64,000 bases of DNA from Verrucomicrobiaceae bacterium UBA1938 (GTDB lineage Bacteria; Verrucomicrobiota; Verrucomicrobiia; Verrucomicrobiales; Verrucomicrobiaceae), in contig DDFC01000043.1 in the NCBI GenBank assembly GCA_002336895.1, forward strand, positions 149,386-213,385, written 5' to 3'. Position 1 is the stretch's first letter; each line of letters opens with the position of its first letter. Below, piece by piece: positions 34,504 to 42,869 of the stretch. The notes under the pieces are model-generated. The model ran no database searches. It saw only the letters and a list, made by a program, of their open reading frames with translations, and was not told the origin of the DNA. The position numbers and the translations under genes were made by a program.

Positions 34504-34635
34504 GTTGGAATGAGCAGTGTGGTGTTTGCGGGATGTCTGCGTTGTGCAAACACCTCCACAGCTCATCCTATCAAGAGAGGTTCAGGCACGGGAGTTGACG
34601 CCTATCGGTGGGTGTGTTGCAGCATGATCGTTTCC

Positions 34636-35499
34636 TTATTCGCCGGGATCAGGAAGTTGCATACCTTCTGGGTGCGCCATTTTGAACAGACTGGACGGGA
34701 GCCCTGCCTTTCGGACTTCTGCAACGATGTTGGCAAGCCTCTGTGGTGAAGCGCTCACGATCACGACGTAAGTACGCGGTGGCAGCCTGCCCAATACCCT
34801 GCTCAGCAGGTGATAGCCATGCAGCTTTTGCATGATGGAAGTCTGACGAGAGCTGCTGCGCCACACCGGCATGGTGCCACGGTCGGCCTCCACAAGGTAG
34901 TGGCTGCGCGTGACCTTGCCGGACTTGTCTTTTTCATCGAAGGCAAACACCTTGTCGGGAATGATCGTCATGCGCCGTCCACCGCACTTATTGTAGGACC
35001 ACCGAATGGGGCCAGACTTGCGTGGATCGGCGTGCAAGTCGAGGTCGTTGGCGCTTATAAACCGCCGCTTCTCGGTGCTGCCTTCGATGAGCTGTGTCGC
35101 CATGAAATCGCTCAGCAGCACGGTGTGCTCCAACAGAAGTCGGCTCGCATGTTTGCTGCGAGTTGTCCAGTCCATACGTTCAAAGGGCATGTTCAGATCG
35201 CGGCGAAGGCGTCCGGCACCACGAGATGCCAGGCCGTAGATCATGCTATGAGAGCCGCCTTCGTGGTAGTAATCAATCTGTGCCCTCGGGCGTTCGAGGT
35301 AGCCGTGATGATACAAGAGATGCAGCCTGCGTAGAACCTGCTGGCTGCTGCCACCGACAAGCGTTGAGATCCACTCCGAGCGGATGAAGCGATGTTCTGC
35401 CACCACCTGGAGAATCTTCAAGTCACGTGGGGTGATGCGAAAGCCGCCTGCCTTTTGAGGCGCGCGTGTGAATCTTGGTAACCGAGAATGACGAGTCAT
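34636..35499 (-). CDS. Replication-relaxation family protein (winged helix)
   Basis: A 287-aa protein. The N-terminal winged helix (FRITPRDLKILQVVAEHRFI then STLVGGSSQQVLRRLHLLYHHGYLER) and the following LLEHTVLLSDFMATQL and ADRGTMP segments match the Replic_Relax family (PF13814). This family was named from replication/relaxation functions of actinobacterial plasmids and is widespread on integrative elements. It may bind the element's origin. It lies between the ArdC and primase genes with 130- and 100-bp gaps. Confidence 0.78.
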   Translation of the reverse strand: MTRHSRLPRFTRAPQKAGGFRITPRDLKILQVVAEHRFIRSEWISTLVGGSSQQVLRRLHLLYHHGYLERPRAQIDYYHEGGSHSMIYGLASRGAGRLRRDLNMPFERMDWTTRSKHASRLLLEHTVLLSDFMATQLIEGSTEKRRFISANDLDLHADPRKSGPIRWSYNKCGGRRMTIIPDKVFAFDEKDKSGKVTRSHYLVEADRGTMPVWRSSSRQTSIMQKLHGYHLLSRVLGRLPPRTYVVIVSASPQRLANIVAEVRKAGLPSSLFKMAHPEGMQLPDPGE

Positions 35500-35571
35500 G
35501 ATGTCATTTTATCATGATCTACTGTTCTTTTGAAACTGGGGTGCTCATGCCATGGGCATTGTGGCGGAGTC

Positions 35572-35601
35572 AAAAAAGCAGCCTCTCCTGCGAGAGGCTG
35601 C
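35572..35601 (-). terminator. Rho-independent terminator downstream of ardC
   Basis: A perfect 10-bp stem GCAGCCTCTC/GAGAGGCTGC (35578-35587 with 35592-35601), loop CTGC, then six Ts on the minus strand (35577-35572). It starts 8 bp past the stop of the ArdC-like gene. Confidence 0.92.
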
Positions 35602-35609
35602 CTGTGGGT

Positions 35610-36515
35610 TTAGCTGTCAGTAGCCGGATGTTTGTTCATAATGAACGCGACGGCCTTGCCTGCTTGTGAAGCGGCCTGAACAATCCAGCGTTTGTGATCT
35701 TTGACACGAAGAACATTGAGCCAGGATTGCAGGTAGGCGGCGGAGTGCTCGTGGGCATCGCGCACGATGTGCGTTTCCATGCCCAGAAAAGCGGCACCCA
35801 TCTCTGCGACAAGTTCCTCCTGGGAATAGACTTTTCCTCCGAACCCGTCATGCTTGTTGAGACTTTCGCGGTTCAACCGTTTCGGATGCCCTGTGGCATG
35901 AACCAGTTCGTGAAAAAGCGTGAGGTGGTAGGCCTCGGCGCTTTCGAATGACGTGAAGGCCGGCATCTGCACGGTGTCTGTGGCCATGCGGTAGCAGGCG
36001 GCTGTGCTCATGCCTTCTTGAATCGCTGGAGGTAGCTGCATCTCGGTCACGATTTGCTCTGCGGCTGCGATGCGTTCGCTTCCACAGAGGGTCGGGATGG
36101 GTGAGGAAGCAGGGAAGTTAATGCCTTCGATCTGCACTGCATTGAAAACGGTGTATTTTCGAAGAAACACTCGCCTGCGCTGCGGCTGCTCGGCATCCTC
36201 GCGGGTGGCATCGTCGGCTGAGGCCGACTTCGACTCTCCAGCTTTGATAATGTGTGTGCCATGCTCGCCTTTGCGGACATGACCGCCCAGCTCCTGCGCC
36301 TGACGGAATGTCAGCCAATAAGGAGACGCCATGTGGCGCATGCCAAGCAGCAGGACGTTGATGCCGTTGTAAGTCTTGCCGGTGTGGAAGTTGCGCGGGA
36401 TGCCGACTTCACGCTGCCAGGGGCAGCGCCAGGGCACGACTCCGCGTTCCAGGTGTTCGATGATGATGTTGGTGACAGCTTGATAAGGATCAGTGCGGGA
36501 TTCTGCGGTGCTCAT
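35610..36515 (-). CDS. ardC: ArdC-like antirestriction protein (ssDNA-binding domain + zincin metallopeptidase)
   Basis: About 301 aa from the ATG at 36515; an ATG at 36557 would add 14 residues. The N-terminal domain (TNIIIEHLERGVVPWRCPWQ, NGINVLLLG, SPYWLTFRQAQELGGHVRKG) is the ssDNA-binding ArdC-N fold. The C-terminal domain has the zincin motif HELVHATGH near residue 200. ArdC proteins protect incoming element DNA against host restriction. The gene has its own terminator. It lies about 147 bp downstream of the second coupling ATPase gene. Confidence 0.9.
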   Translation of the reverse strand: MSTAESRTDPYQAVTNIIIEHLERGVVPWRCPWQREVGIPRNFHTGKTYNGINVLLLGMRHMASPYWLTFRQAQELGGHVRKGEHGTHIIKAGESKSASADDATREDAEQPQRRRVFLRKYTVFNAVQIEGINFPASSPIPTLCGSERIAAAEQIVTEMQLPPAIQEGMSTAACYRMATDTVQMPAFTSFESAEAYHLTLFHELVHATGHPKRLNRESLNKHDGFGGKVYSQEELVAEMGAAFLGMETHIVRDAHEHSAAYLQSWLNVLRVKDHKRWIVQAASQAGKAVAFIMNKHPATDS

Positions 36516-36661
36516 GAGGGCTTCTGGTTTGAGGTTGTCAGGAGAAGCCGACCTCATGAGTGAGGCAGGCTTCAGGCTGACGACCGCAGGCCCGGAGCAG
36601 CGCAGAGCGCTCTGCCATTCAGGATACCAAAGCTGTGTGGTTTAGTGCAAGGCAGCCACCA

Positions 36662-37939
36662 TCAGAGACGCTGACGAAGCCAGCGAACCAGCTTGGCCTC
36701 GACGTGTGCGCGTGGTGTGGCAAAGCGTTGTCGGGAGCGTCGAATTAGCTTTTCTCTGCGGCCTTGGTTTGTCTCGATAGGCGGGTCGAGCCGAGTGCGC
36801 TGGAAATGGATCGAGCCGTTGGCCGACTGACTGCGGATGAGAGTCTCGTAGCGCGGTAGATCGACGAACTGGTGCGGATGAAACTCCTCGCCGAACTCGC
36901 CGTGCAGATGCTCGGCGTCAGCAAAACCGACGCGGAAGGAGACAAGGGTGCCCACATTGCCGAAGACGGCCTCCCGCACGCTAGGGGAGAGCTGGGCGAT
37001 GTATTGGTGGCTCAGCGTGAGGTTGAGGTGGTATTTGCGCGCCTCGGCGAGGATGGAGGTGAAGCTCTCGGTGGCAAAGTTTTGGAACTCATCCACAAAG
37101 AGATAGAAGTCACGCCGCTCGTGCCCTGACTGGCGATTGCGGGCCATGGCAGCAAGCTGGAACTGTGTGATGAGAAGAGAGCCGAGCAGATTTGCCTTGT
37201 CGTGACCGATCTCGCCCTTGGACAAGTTGGCGATGAAGACGCGGCCTTCGTCCATGACAAAGGGGATGCTCACCTTGCTGCACACCTGACCGATGATGTT
37301 GCGGATGACGGGTGAGAGAAGGAGTTGGCCCGCCTTGTTCTGGATGGGGGCGATGGCCTCGCGCATGAAGCGCGGTTCCCATCCCTCGTATTCGTTCTCC
37401 CAGAAATCCCGCAGGAATGGATCGTCGATCTGGTTGATCACCCAGCGGCGATAGGCCGCGTCGGTGAGCAGACGGGTGAGCCCTAGGAGGGTCGTATTTG
37501 GGCAATGAGCCAGGGCCGCAACAGCGTTGTGCAGGATGTATTCGAGTCGAGGCCCCCAGCTATCCTGCCACAGGCTCTTAAAGGCACTCACAATACCGGA
37601 GGCGACAAGGTGGCGCGCTTCGGGTATGGTCTGGGCCAGCAGATTGAGTCCGATGGGGTGGTCGAGGTCGCCAGGATGGAAATAGACGGTGTGCTCGGCG
37701 CGGACAGGCGGGATGTGCAGGAGCAGGTCCTCCGCGAGATCGCCATGCGGGTCGATGAGCCCCACACCGTGGCCCTGCTGGATAAGCTGGAGGATGAGAT
37801 TGCGCAGGAGAGTGGTCTTGCCGGAGCCGGTCTTGCCGATGATGTAGGTATGGTAGCTGGCATCGGCCAGATCAAAACCAAACGGCAGTTCGCCGCCCCA
37901 TGCCTGCCTCATGCCGATGTGAAGATCGTGATCTCTCAT
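36662..37939 (-). CDS. TraD/VirD4-like coupling ATPase
   Basis: A 425-aa protein. Walker A is GKTGSGKTT near residues 36-44, followed by VGLIDPHGDLAEDLL. Walker B is FYLFVDEFQNF near 281. The LTLSHQYIAQLSPSVREAVFGN segment is typical of coupling/HerA hexamers. It has no N-terminal membrane helix, unlike TraD, and is much shorter than the 1044-aa paralogue in this element. The two share the same core order (DPHGDL, DEF, LSHQ/LAHQ). It could pump DNA through a host channel or act in replication. Confidence 0.85.
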   Translation of the reverse strand: MRDHDLHIGMRQAWGGELPFGFDLADASYHTYIIGKTGSGKTTLLRNLILQLIQQGHGVGLIDPHGDLAEDLLLHIPPVRAEHTVYFHPGDLDHPIGLNLLAQTIPEARHLVASGIVSAFKSLWQDSWGPRLEYILHNAVAALAHCPNTTLLGLTRLLTDAAYRRWVINQIDDPFLRDFWENEYEGWEPRFMREAIAPIQNKAGQLLLSPVIRNIIGQVCSKVSIPFVMDEGRVFIANLSKGEIGHDKANLLGSLLITQFQLAAMARNRQSGHERRDFYLFVDEFQNFATESFTSILAEARKYHLNLTLSHQYIAQLSPSVREAVFGNVGTLVSFRVGFADAEHLHGEFGEEFHPHQFVDLPRYETLIRSQSANGSIHFQRTRLDPPIETNQGRREKLIRRSRQRFATPRAHVEAKLVRWLRQRL

Positions 37940-38204
37940 GCTTGCTCAAGCCGCCCAGGCCAGCCGCCGCTCCGGTTGAAGGAACAAGAATGAAGCCGAG
38001 CCAGAGATCACCCCCTCGTCAAAACGGGTGTCAGCCCGGCGAGTCACCCGGCAAACGTCTTGTGGGATCGAGCCAGGCGGGTAACGGCGTCTGGCCTCGG
38101 CGGCTGAACGGTGAGAGTATTATAACATGAATGCCAGCGGCACGTGGAAGCACACGTCGCGCCGCGTCGTCCGCACAGCCAGGCCCTCGTCGTGAGTTTC
38201 AATA
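37940..38204. other. Leader region of the second coupling ATPase, with a minus-strand TATAAT
   Basis: No gene is supported here. A minus-strand TATAAT lies at 38124-38119, about 180 bp upstream of the ATPase start; no convincing -35. The block immediately beyond it is the nested inverted-repeat structure. Confidence 0.35.
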
Positions 38205-38455
38205 CCCGTCGTGCCCAGTGACGGGCGCAGCCCGCATTGTGAGCCCCCACGTGTGATGGGCGAGGGCAGTCCGGCTTTTGAGCCGGCTGGCCGCAGCGGC
38301 CGACTTCACGCGGTTGGTCATTGGCCGAGGGCGGGTAGCCCGGTGCTGGCCATGACCTTTATTCGGAGGTCGATCAAGTCCTTGTCGCCGTAGAAAACCG
38401 CGTGAAGTCGGGCGTTGAGCCCGAACACGTGGGGGCACCCGTGGCAAGGCCTGGC
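38205..38455. ncRNA. Densely structured non-coding block (nested perfect inverted repeats)
   Basis: An outer perfect 12-bp pair (38243-38254 with 38425-38436) encloses an inner perfect 15-bp pair (38301-38315 with 38396-38410). Inside that lies a long hairpin: 38316-38321 with 38352-38357, 38323-38326 with 38348-38351, and CGGG/CCCG at 38332-38335 with 38339-38342. Side hairpins: 38271-38276 with 38281-38286; 38289-38293 with 38297-38301; 38408-38413 with 38419-38424; and, outside, 38205-38210 with 38220-38225. Together they fold as a multibranched junction. Open frames through it are not protein-like. It could be a structured RNA, an origin, an oriT or a recombination site. Strand unknown. 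Confidence 0.5.
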
Positions 38456-38510
38456 CGCGAATCGTGGCTCAGTGAAGCCTTGAAACCGTCATCCGTGCGC
38501 CAGCACCCGC

Positions 38511-38553
38511 CGCGAATTTTTCGCGCACCCCTACATACCATGTAAATAGGGGT
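38511..38553. repeat. Two adjacent hairpins upstream of the ParE 3' end
   Basis: CGCGAA/TTCGCG (38511-38516 with 38520-38525) is perfect. A second AT-richer dyad (ACCCCTACAT...ATGT..AGGGGT) follows within 38527-38553. They may be further parts of a replication or transfer origin. The remaining bases to 38781 hold one copy of the 20-bp palindrome and nothing else recognised. Confidence 0.4.
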
Positions 38554-38657
38554 AAAAGCAGGGGGGGAGGCGTGTCGCAGAATATTTGTTTCGCGACAAG
38601 CATGGTATAAAACGGCCTCAAACAAGGCTTTGCGGGCATGGGTTGTCCTTGAGATGG

Positions 38658-38677
38658 AACTTGGGTCGCCTGTAGTT
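38658..38677. repeat. 20-bp imperfect palindrome, copy A
   Basis: AACTTGGGTCGCCTGTAGTT differs from copies B and C at two positions. It is intergenic, downstream of the toxin-antitoxin genes. The symmetry (AACT...CG...AGTT) suggests a protein-binding site, for example a parS-type site for the nearby ParB. Confidence 0.6.
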
Positions 38678-38781
38678 TTTGCGATGTCTTTGAACAACGC
38701 AACTGGGTGAAAGCAAAAGAGCTGCCTTGCAGCAGCCCTGTAAAAAAGTCGGGGTCTTGACACCTTGACGGTGGTGTGGCG

Positions 38782-39078
38782 CTATTCGGGGAAGGTGATC
38801 TGGCCGATGTCGCGTGAGGAGTGGAGGATTCGGATCACTTCGATGCCTGCATCGGTGGGACGAAAGTAGAAGCAGTAGTTGCCATAGGGATAGCTGCGGC
38901 ACCCCGTGGCGAGTTCAGGCCGTGGGCGTCCGATGGTCTGCCATCTGGCGAGGTGTTCGAGTTTTGCTCGAAAACGATCCCAGAGCCTGTCGGCTTGAAG
39001 GACGCTGTCTTGAGCGATGTAATCCCAGATGTCGTCGAGATCACGATCCGCCTCGGGTGTGTAGATGATCTTGGGCAT
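38782..39078 (-). CDS. parE: ParE/RelE-family toxin
   Basis: A 98-aa protein. The opening PKIIYTPEADRDLDDIWDYI, then ADRLWDRF, ELATGCRSYPYGNYCFYFRP and the final VIRILHSSRDIGQI match ParE toxins. Family members poison DNA gyrase or, for RelE, cut mRNA on ribosomes; the sequence fits ParE better. It lies 6 bp downstream of its antitoxin gene in one operon. It would stabilise the element by post-segregational killing. Confidence 0.9.
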   Translation of the reverse strand: MPKIIYTPEADRDLDDIWDYIAQDSVLQADRLWDRFRAKLEHLARWQTIGRPRPELATGCRSYPYGNYCFYFRPTDAGIEVIRILHSSRDIGQITFPE

Positions 39079-39084
39079 GGCGGA

Positions 39085-39381
39085 TCAGGCAGTCTGCTGC
39101 CGGAGCGCGAATGCTTCATGCCGACGTTTCCGCTTGGCATCCCAGTCGATCTCGATGCCTTCGCCACGATCCAAAGAAGCCACGCCGAGCTGGATGTCCT
39201 GACGCAAGGCGGCGATCTTGGCCTGATCGGCCTCGCTCAGCTCCTCGACTTTGAGAGCGGGTTCCTCCACGGGCACGAGCCGGATGGCGTAGTCCTGCTC
39301 AAGGTCGGCAAAAAGCTCCTGGGCCTCTTCTGGCGCAAGGCGGTCGATCTCTTGACGGATTTTTTCCACGACGGCTGTCAT
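39085..39381 (-). CDS. Antitoxin of the ParE toxin (ParD-like/addiction-module type)
   Basis: A 98-aa acidic helical protein that precedes the toxin by 6 bp. The N-terminal part (EKIRQEIDRLAPEEAQELF) and the segment VEELSEADQAKIAALRQDIQ followed by GVASLDRGEGIEIDWDA fit addiction-module antitoxins, which neutralise ParE and repress the operon. The DNA-binding domain class cannot be assigned with certainty. Transcribed from the promoter directly upstream. Confidence 0.82.
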   Translation of the reverse strand: MTAVVEKIRQEIDRLAPEEAQELFADLEQDYAIRLVPVEEPALKVEELSEADQAKIAALRQDIQLGVASLDRGEGIEIDWDAKRKRRHEAFALRQQTA

Positions 39382-39390
39382 AGTGAGGTG

Positions 39391-39419
39391 ATTGTATCAA
39401 AGAGAACCGGCTTTGTCGA
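39391..39419 (-). promoter_or_regulatory. Promoter of the toxin-antitoxin operon, nearly leaderless
   Basis: On the minus strand TCGACA (39419-39414) is spaced 17 bp from TACAAT (39396-39391). The ATG of the antitoxin at 39381 lies only 10 bp past the -10, so the mRNA would be leaderless or nearly so. No Shine-Dalgarno is present. Confidence 0.6.
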
Positions 39420-39451
39420 GGGGTTGAAACCGGGGGCTGTGGACAAAAATT

Positions 39452-40294
39452 TCAACGCAATGAGTCGTCCTCGCGCACCTGCTGCTCCAGATGGCGCAGG
39501 GCTTCGAGCATGGCCTCGCGTGCGCCGGGTTCGCGTTTGGCACGAATACTGGCAAGGCAGCTCCCCTGCCGGTGCTGAAGCTGGATGAGTGAAGTGGTGC
39601 GTGGTTTTCGAGTTGTTTCGCCTCCCTGCTGGCTGCGGTGCTCCTGGATACGGGCACGGATGCTGTGAGTGCTCTCCCCTGCCTTGGCGGCGGCGACGAG
39701 CTCTTCCTGCAACTGCAAATCCCCCACCCTGGCGATACGCTGGGCCATTTCATAGCCGAGGCCGGATGTGCCGCGCAACTCCTCCTGCATGCGGGCAGGC
39801 AGCTCCAGGAGCCGAAGCATGCCGCTGACCCACTGCTCGCTCTTCCCTACCTGGGAGGCAAGTTCACGCTGGGTGGCGACCGCTTCGGAATCCAGCAATG
39901 CACGGAGGGTCTCGGCGAGTTCCACGGCTCCGATGTTTTCACGTTGGATATTGGAAATGAGGCTCTTGAAACGGCGGGTGATTTGGTCGTCTGACTCGCG
40001 CACGATCACCTCCACTTCGGAGAGACCGACGGCTTTGGCAGCGCGGTAGCGGCGGTGGCCGGTGAGGATGCGGTAGTGGTCACCATCCTGGGTGACGGTG
40101 ATGGGCTCGATGATGCCATGACGGCGCACAGACTCAATCATGTCGTCCATGTTGTGGAAAACTTTGCGCTCGTTGTCCGGGTCTTCTTGCAAGCGGTCTA
40201 TTGAGACGACGTAGCGGCCTCGTTTTGGCAATCCGCCCATGAGGCCGGCTTTGACGAGATCGAGACGGCTTTTGCCTTCGGGTAGTTTGGTCAT
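39452..40294 (-). CDS. parB: ParB-like partition protein
   Basis: A 280-aa protein. The N-terminal nuclease-like/CTPase domain has IDRLQEDPDNERKVF, the box LTGHRRYRAAKA near 79-90 and SLISNIQRENIGAVELAETL. The HTH is ASQVGKSEQWVSGMLRLLEL near 140-160. A C-terminal dimerisation segment follows. Its start overlaps the parA stop by 4 bp. It binds palindromic parS sites and, with ParA, segregates the element. The three 20-bp palindromes around the operon are candidate sites. Confidence 0.93.
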   Translation of the reverse strand: MTKLPEGKSRLDLVKAGLMGGLPKRGRYVVSIDRLQEDPDNERKVFHNMDDMIESVRRHGIIEPITVTQDGDHYRILTGHRRYRAAKAVGLSEVEVIVRESDDQITRRFKSLISNIQRENIGAVELAETLRALLDSEAVATQRELASQVGKSEQWVSGMLRLLELPARMQEELRGTSGLGYEMAQRIARVGDLQLQEELVAAAKAGESTHSIRARIQEHRSQQGGETTRKPRTTSLIQLQHRQGSCLASIRAKREPGAREAMLEALRHLEQQVREDDSLR

Positions 40295-41130
40295 GCTGAT
40301 GTTGTTTCGGCGGCCTCCTGGCTCATCACCATGTCAGGCGATGTGGTGGATGCTTCCGGGTGGGCCTGTGGCCCGTTACTGAATAAGTCCCGCACCTCTT
40401 CGACGAGGGCGGCCATGTCCTGCGCTCCCTTGGACAGCGGGCGGTAATGAAAAATGCTGCCTCCGTTCTCATCCACCTGCGCCATCCAGCCGCAGGAGCG
40501 GATCTCGCTGCGTGCGGCGGCGATGCCGTCGTCCTGCAGCAGCGTGAGCACCCGCTTCCGCAAGCCTGGCAGCCGAGTGAGATTGCTCAGCACATGCAGC
40601 ATGCGGAAGTCGCCTGAGGAGCGGAGTTTGACGAGGAGCTTGTAAATGCTGGCGTAGCTCTTCACGGCTTTGGTGCTCTCGAACGGGACGATGAAGACGT
40701 CTGCTGGGAAGATGGCGTTTTCCATGATCGGCGAAATCTGGTTGGGCGAGTCGATGACGATGAAGTCAAAGTGGTCGGCGATGTGCTCCTCTGCCAGAAG
40801 CTGGGTGAGCATGGATGGGTAGCCATCGGTCTGGCTGATTTCGCGTCCGAGGTCTTCCAGACCGTCGGCGCTGGCGACAAAGGACAGGTTTTCAAAGCCG
40901 GTGGGTTGGATGACCTCCGAGAGCGACTGCTGCCGCGTCAGCGCTGAGACGAGCGTGCCTTCCGAGGTGAGTCCATCCCCTGCGGCGAGCCACTGGGTGA
41001 CCTGCGCCTGCGGATCGAGATCCATCAGCAGGACGCGATGGCCGTAGCGGGCCAGACCGCTGGCGAGGTTCATGGCGATGGTGCTTTTGCCACAACCTCC
41101 CTTGGCATTGATGACGGTGATGATGTTCAT
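40291..41130 (-). CDS. parA: ParA-like partition ATPase
   Basis: A 279-aa protein with the deviant Walker A NAKGGCGKSTIAMNLA near residues 8-23, the switch LMDLDPQAQVTQW and FIVIDSPNQ. This is a type Ia/Ib P-loop partition ATPase that forms nucleoid-bound gradients with ParB. Its ATG overlaps the stop of the upstream replication gene by 4 bp, and its stop overlaps the parB start. The rep-parA-parB block is a plasmid replication and partition cassette. Confidence 0.95.
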   Translation of the reverse strand: MNIITVINAKGGCGKSTIAMNLASGLARYGHRVLLMDLDPQAQVTQWLAAGDGLTSEGTLVSALTRQQSLSEVIQPTGFENLSFVASADGLEDLGREISQTDGYPSMLTQLLAEEHIADHFDFIVIDSPNQISPIMENAIFPADVFIVPFESTKAVKSYASIYKLLVKLRSSGDFRMLHVLSNLTRLPGLRKRVLTLLQDDGIAAARSEIRSCGWMAQVDENGGSIFHYRPLSKGAQDMAALVEEVRDLFSNGPQAHPEASTTSPDMVMSQEAAETTSA

Positions 41131-42860
41131 GGTTTGGTTTGAAATGACTGGCTGTTAAAGTCGGCGTCCCACTGCCAGAAGTCCGGGAGGCCGAAGAAGG
41201 TGCGAAAGGCGTGCAGCCGCGCTGCGTCGGTGTCGAAATGGTCGAGCACCCGCTGTGACCATGGCTTGGGATCGCCGGCCAGCTCGGCGCGCTCGCGTTC
41301 ACGCTTGGCCGTGAAGCGGGCGTAGTCCTCCGGGCTGTGCTGCCGCATCTCGGCCTCCTTCCCGTGCAGCCAGTCGATCCAGGCGGCACGGTGGGTCTGC
41401 TCATGATGATCGCGGCGCTGTGTGATGGTCATGAGCTGGACATGCAGGCGGTGCTTTTCCACTTCGACGAGGCAAGCATCGCCCAGCTGGCGAACGGCGA
41501 GCTGGAGCGATGGGAACGGGTTGCGCTGCTCTCGTGCCCGCTGGCCCAGCATCCGCCCCCACTCGCCGGGAGTGCCCTCCCCGCCGCTGGCACGCACGAG
41601 GCGCTGCACGAAATCTTCTGCGACCTGGGCATCTCGTGGCGAGGGTTCATTGACCGGTTCGCCTCGATTCCCGCCGTAAGCTGCGTAGAAGCAGCGGGCA
41701 AACTCCCAGCCAGCCGTGCCCGAAACTTGGGCCGCCCGTAGTTTTTCAGGGGCTGGCCATCCCTGCTCAATGGCCCTGCGCAGCAGTCCAGCTGGACTGC
41801 GTGCCGGTGCCCGGTGCGGCAGCCAGGCGATTTGTTCTTCGATGGCCTGAGCCATATGCTCTCGCATCAGCTTGGTTGCGGTCTTTCCGCTGAATCCGAT
41901 GCCGATGAGTTTTTGATAAAGGTCCGTGTCTGCCACCTCTGGCTTGTTTCCAGTTTCATTTTCTGGTTTCGTTTTAATACTGGTGCGGTTTTCTGACCGA
42001 CCGGCTGGTGCGGAAATCTGACCGATGCTGGTCGTTTTTTCCGACCGATCCGGAGCTGGTATGATTTTCTGACCGATGGGATAATCGCACCAGCGCAGCG
42101 CGTAGGTGGCACGGCGGCGCTCAGTGGCCTCATGGCTGAAAACACCGGCCCCGACGCGCACGATGTAGTTTTTCTCCAGAGCCGTGCGCAAAGCCTTGGC
42201 AAGGTCGGTGCGACTGCCGAATCGTGCGTAGTTCTGAATGTGCTGGTAGGAGAGCGCCACCTGCTGACGGCGGCGGCCATGGCGAGCTTGATAGCCGATG
42301 CTGTGGCGGATGACCGAGCCGACAACCTTGATCACCGAGAGCGGCTCATTAGGAATGACCACATCAAAGAACTCATTTGGAATGTCCGTACGGTTGCCCT
42401 CGCCTTCGAAAAAGCCCGTGAATTCAGGGAGTCGGGTGGTGTAAGCGCTACCTGACCAGCATAGCTGGTAGCGGGCCGACTGCCCGGCATCATGAGCCAG
42501 CTTGGGGCGTCCAGATGTCACGCATTCGATGAGATGCCCGGCAAGCGCATCATCCAGGGCCTGACGGATCATGTCGCGGCTCACACCGGCCTTGTGCTCC
42601 AACTCGGAGTAGGAGACCTCAATCTGCTCCTCCTGCGGATTGCCATTGGCATCGCACCATCCGAGCGTCTTTCGCAGCAGGTAGGCTACGATGCGCACCA
42701 CCCCACGGGAGAAGTGAGGGATGACGACATCAAAGAACTGGTTCGGTGTGTAGGTGGTGTTTGAGGTCGGAGCCTTGAAGCCTGGGAAAGAGGAAGAAGC
42801 CTGGGCGGGTGCCTGGTAGGGCTGGAGATGCAAGCGGATTTCAGTAGCCGGTGCTGGCAT
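41127..42860 (-). CDS. Replication protein with two tandem winged-helix domains
   Basis: A 577-aa protein. Two related blocks, about residues 40-130 and 170-260, both begin PN-Q/E-FFDVVIP and continue with V-R-I-V-A-Y-L-L-R-K-T-L-G-W and SY-S/Q- patterns (SYSELEHKAG and SYQHIQNYARF). They match the winged-helix replication-initiation type (phage O / RepA_N-like). A charged helical part follows, with the C-terminus LHAFRTFFGLPDFWQW. Overlapping parA supports a plasmid initiator. One 20-bp palindrome lies inside the linker coding sequence (41724-41743). Exact initiator class is uncertain. Confidence 0.7.
   Translation of the reverse strand: MPAPATEIRLHLQPYQAPAQASSSFPGFKAPTSNTTYTPNQFFDVVIPHFSRGVVRIVAYLLRKTLGWCDANGNPQEEQIEVSYSELEHKAGVSRDMIRQALDDALAGHLIECVTSGRPKLAHDAGQSARYQLCWSGSAYTTRLPEFTGFFEGEGNRTDIPNEFFDVVIPNEPLSVIKVVGSVIRHSIGYQARHGRRRQQVALSYQHIQNYARFGSRTDLAKALRTALEKNYIVRVGAGVFSHEATERRRATYALRWCDYPIGQKIIPAPDRSEKTTSIGQISAPAGRSENRTSIKTKPENETGNKPEVADTDLYQKLIGIGFSGKTATKLMREHMAQAIEEQIAWLPHRAPARSPAGLLRRAIEQGWPAPEKLRAAQVSGTAGWEFARCFYAAYGGNRGEPVNEPSPRDAQVAEDFVQRLVRASGGEGTPGEWGRMLGQRAREQRNPFPSLQLAVRQLGDACLVEVEKHRLHVQLMTITQRRDHHEQTHRAAWIDWLHGKEAEMRQHSPEDYARFTAKRERERAELAGDPKPWSQRVLDHFDTDAARLHAFRTFFGLPDFWQWDADFNSQSFQTKP
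41724..41743. repeat. 20-bp imperfect palindrome, copy B (inside the rep gene)
   Basis: AACTTGGGCCGCCCGTAGTT, identical to copy C. On the minus strand it encodes part of KLRAAQV in the linker of the replication protein. Confidence 0.65.
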
Positions 42861-42869
42861 CGCTGTGTG

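Noticed and set aside
38190..38242. GTTTCAAT segment resembling the start of a CRISPR repeat
   Set aside because: Only one copy and no regular spacing of repeats; no cas genes anywhere in the window.
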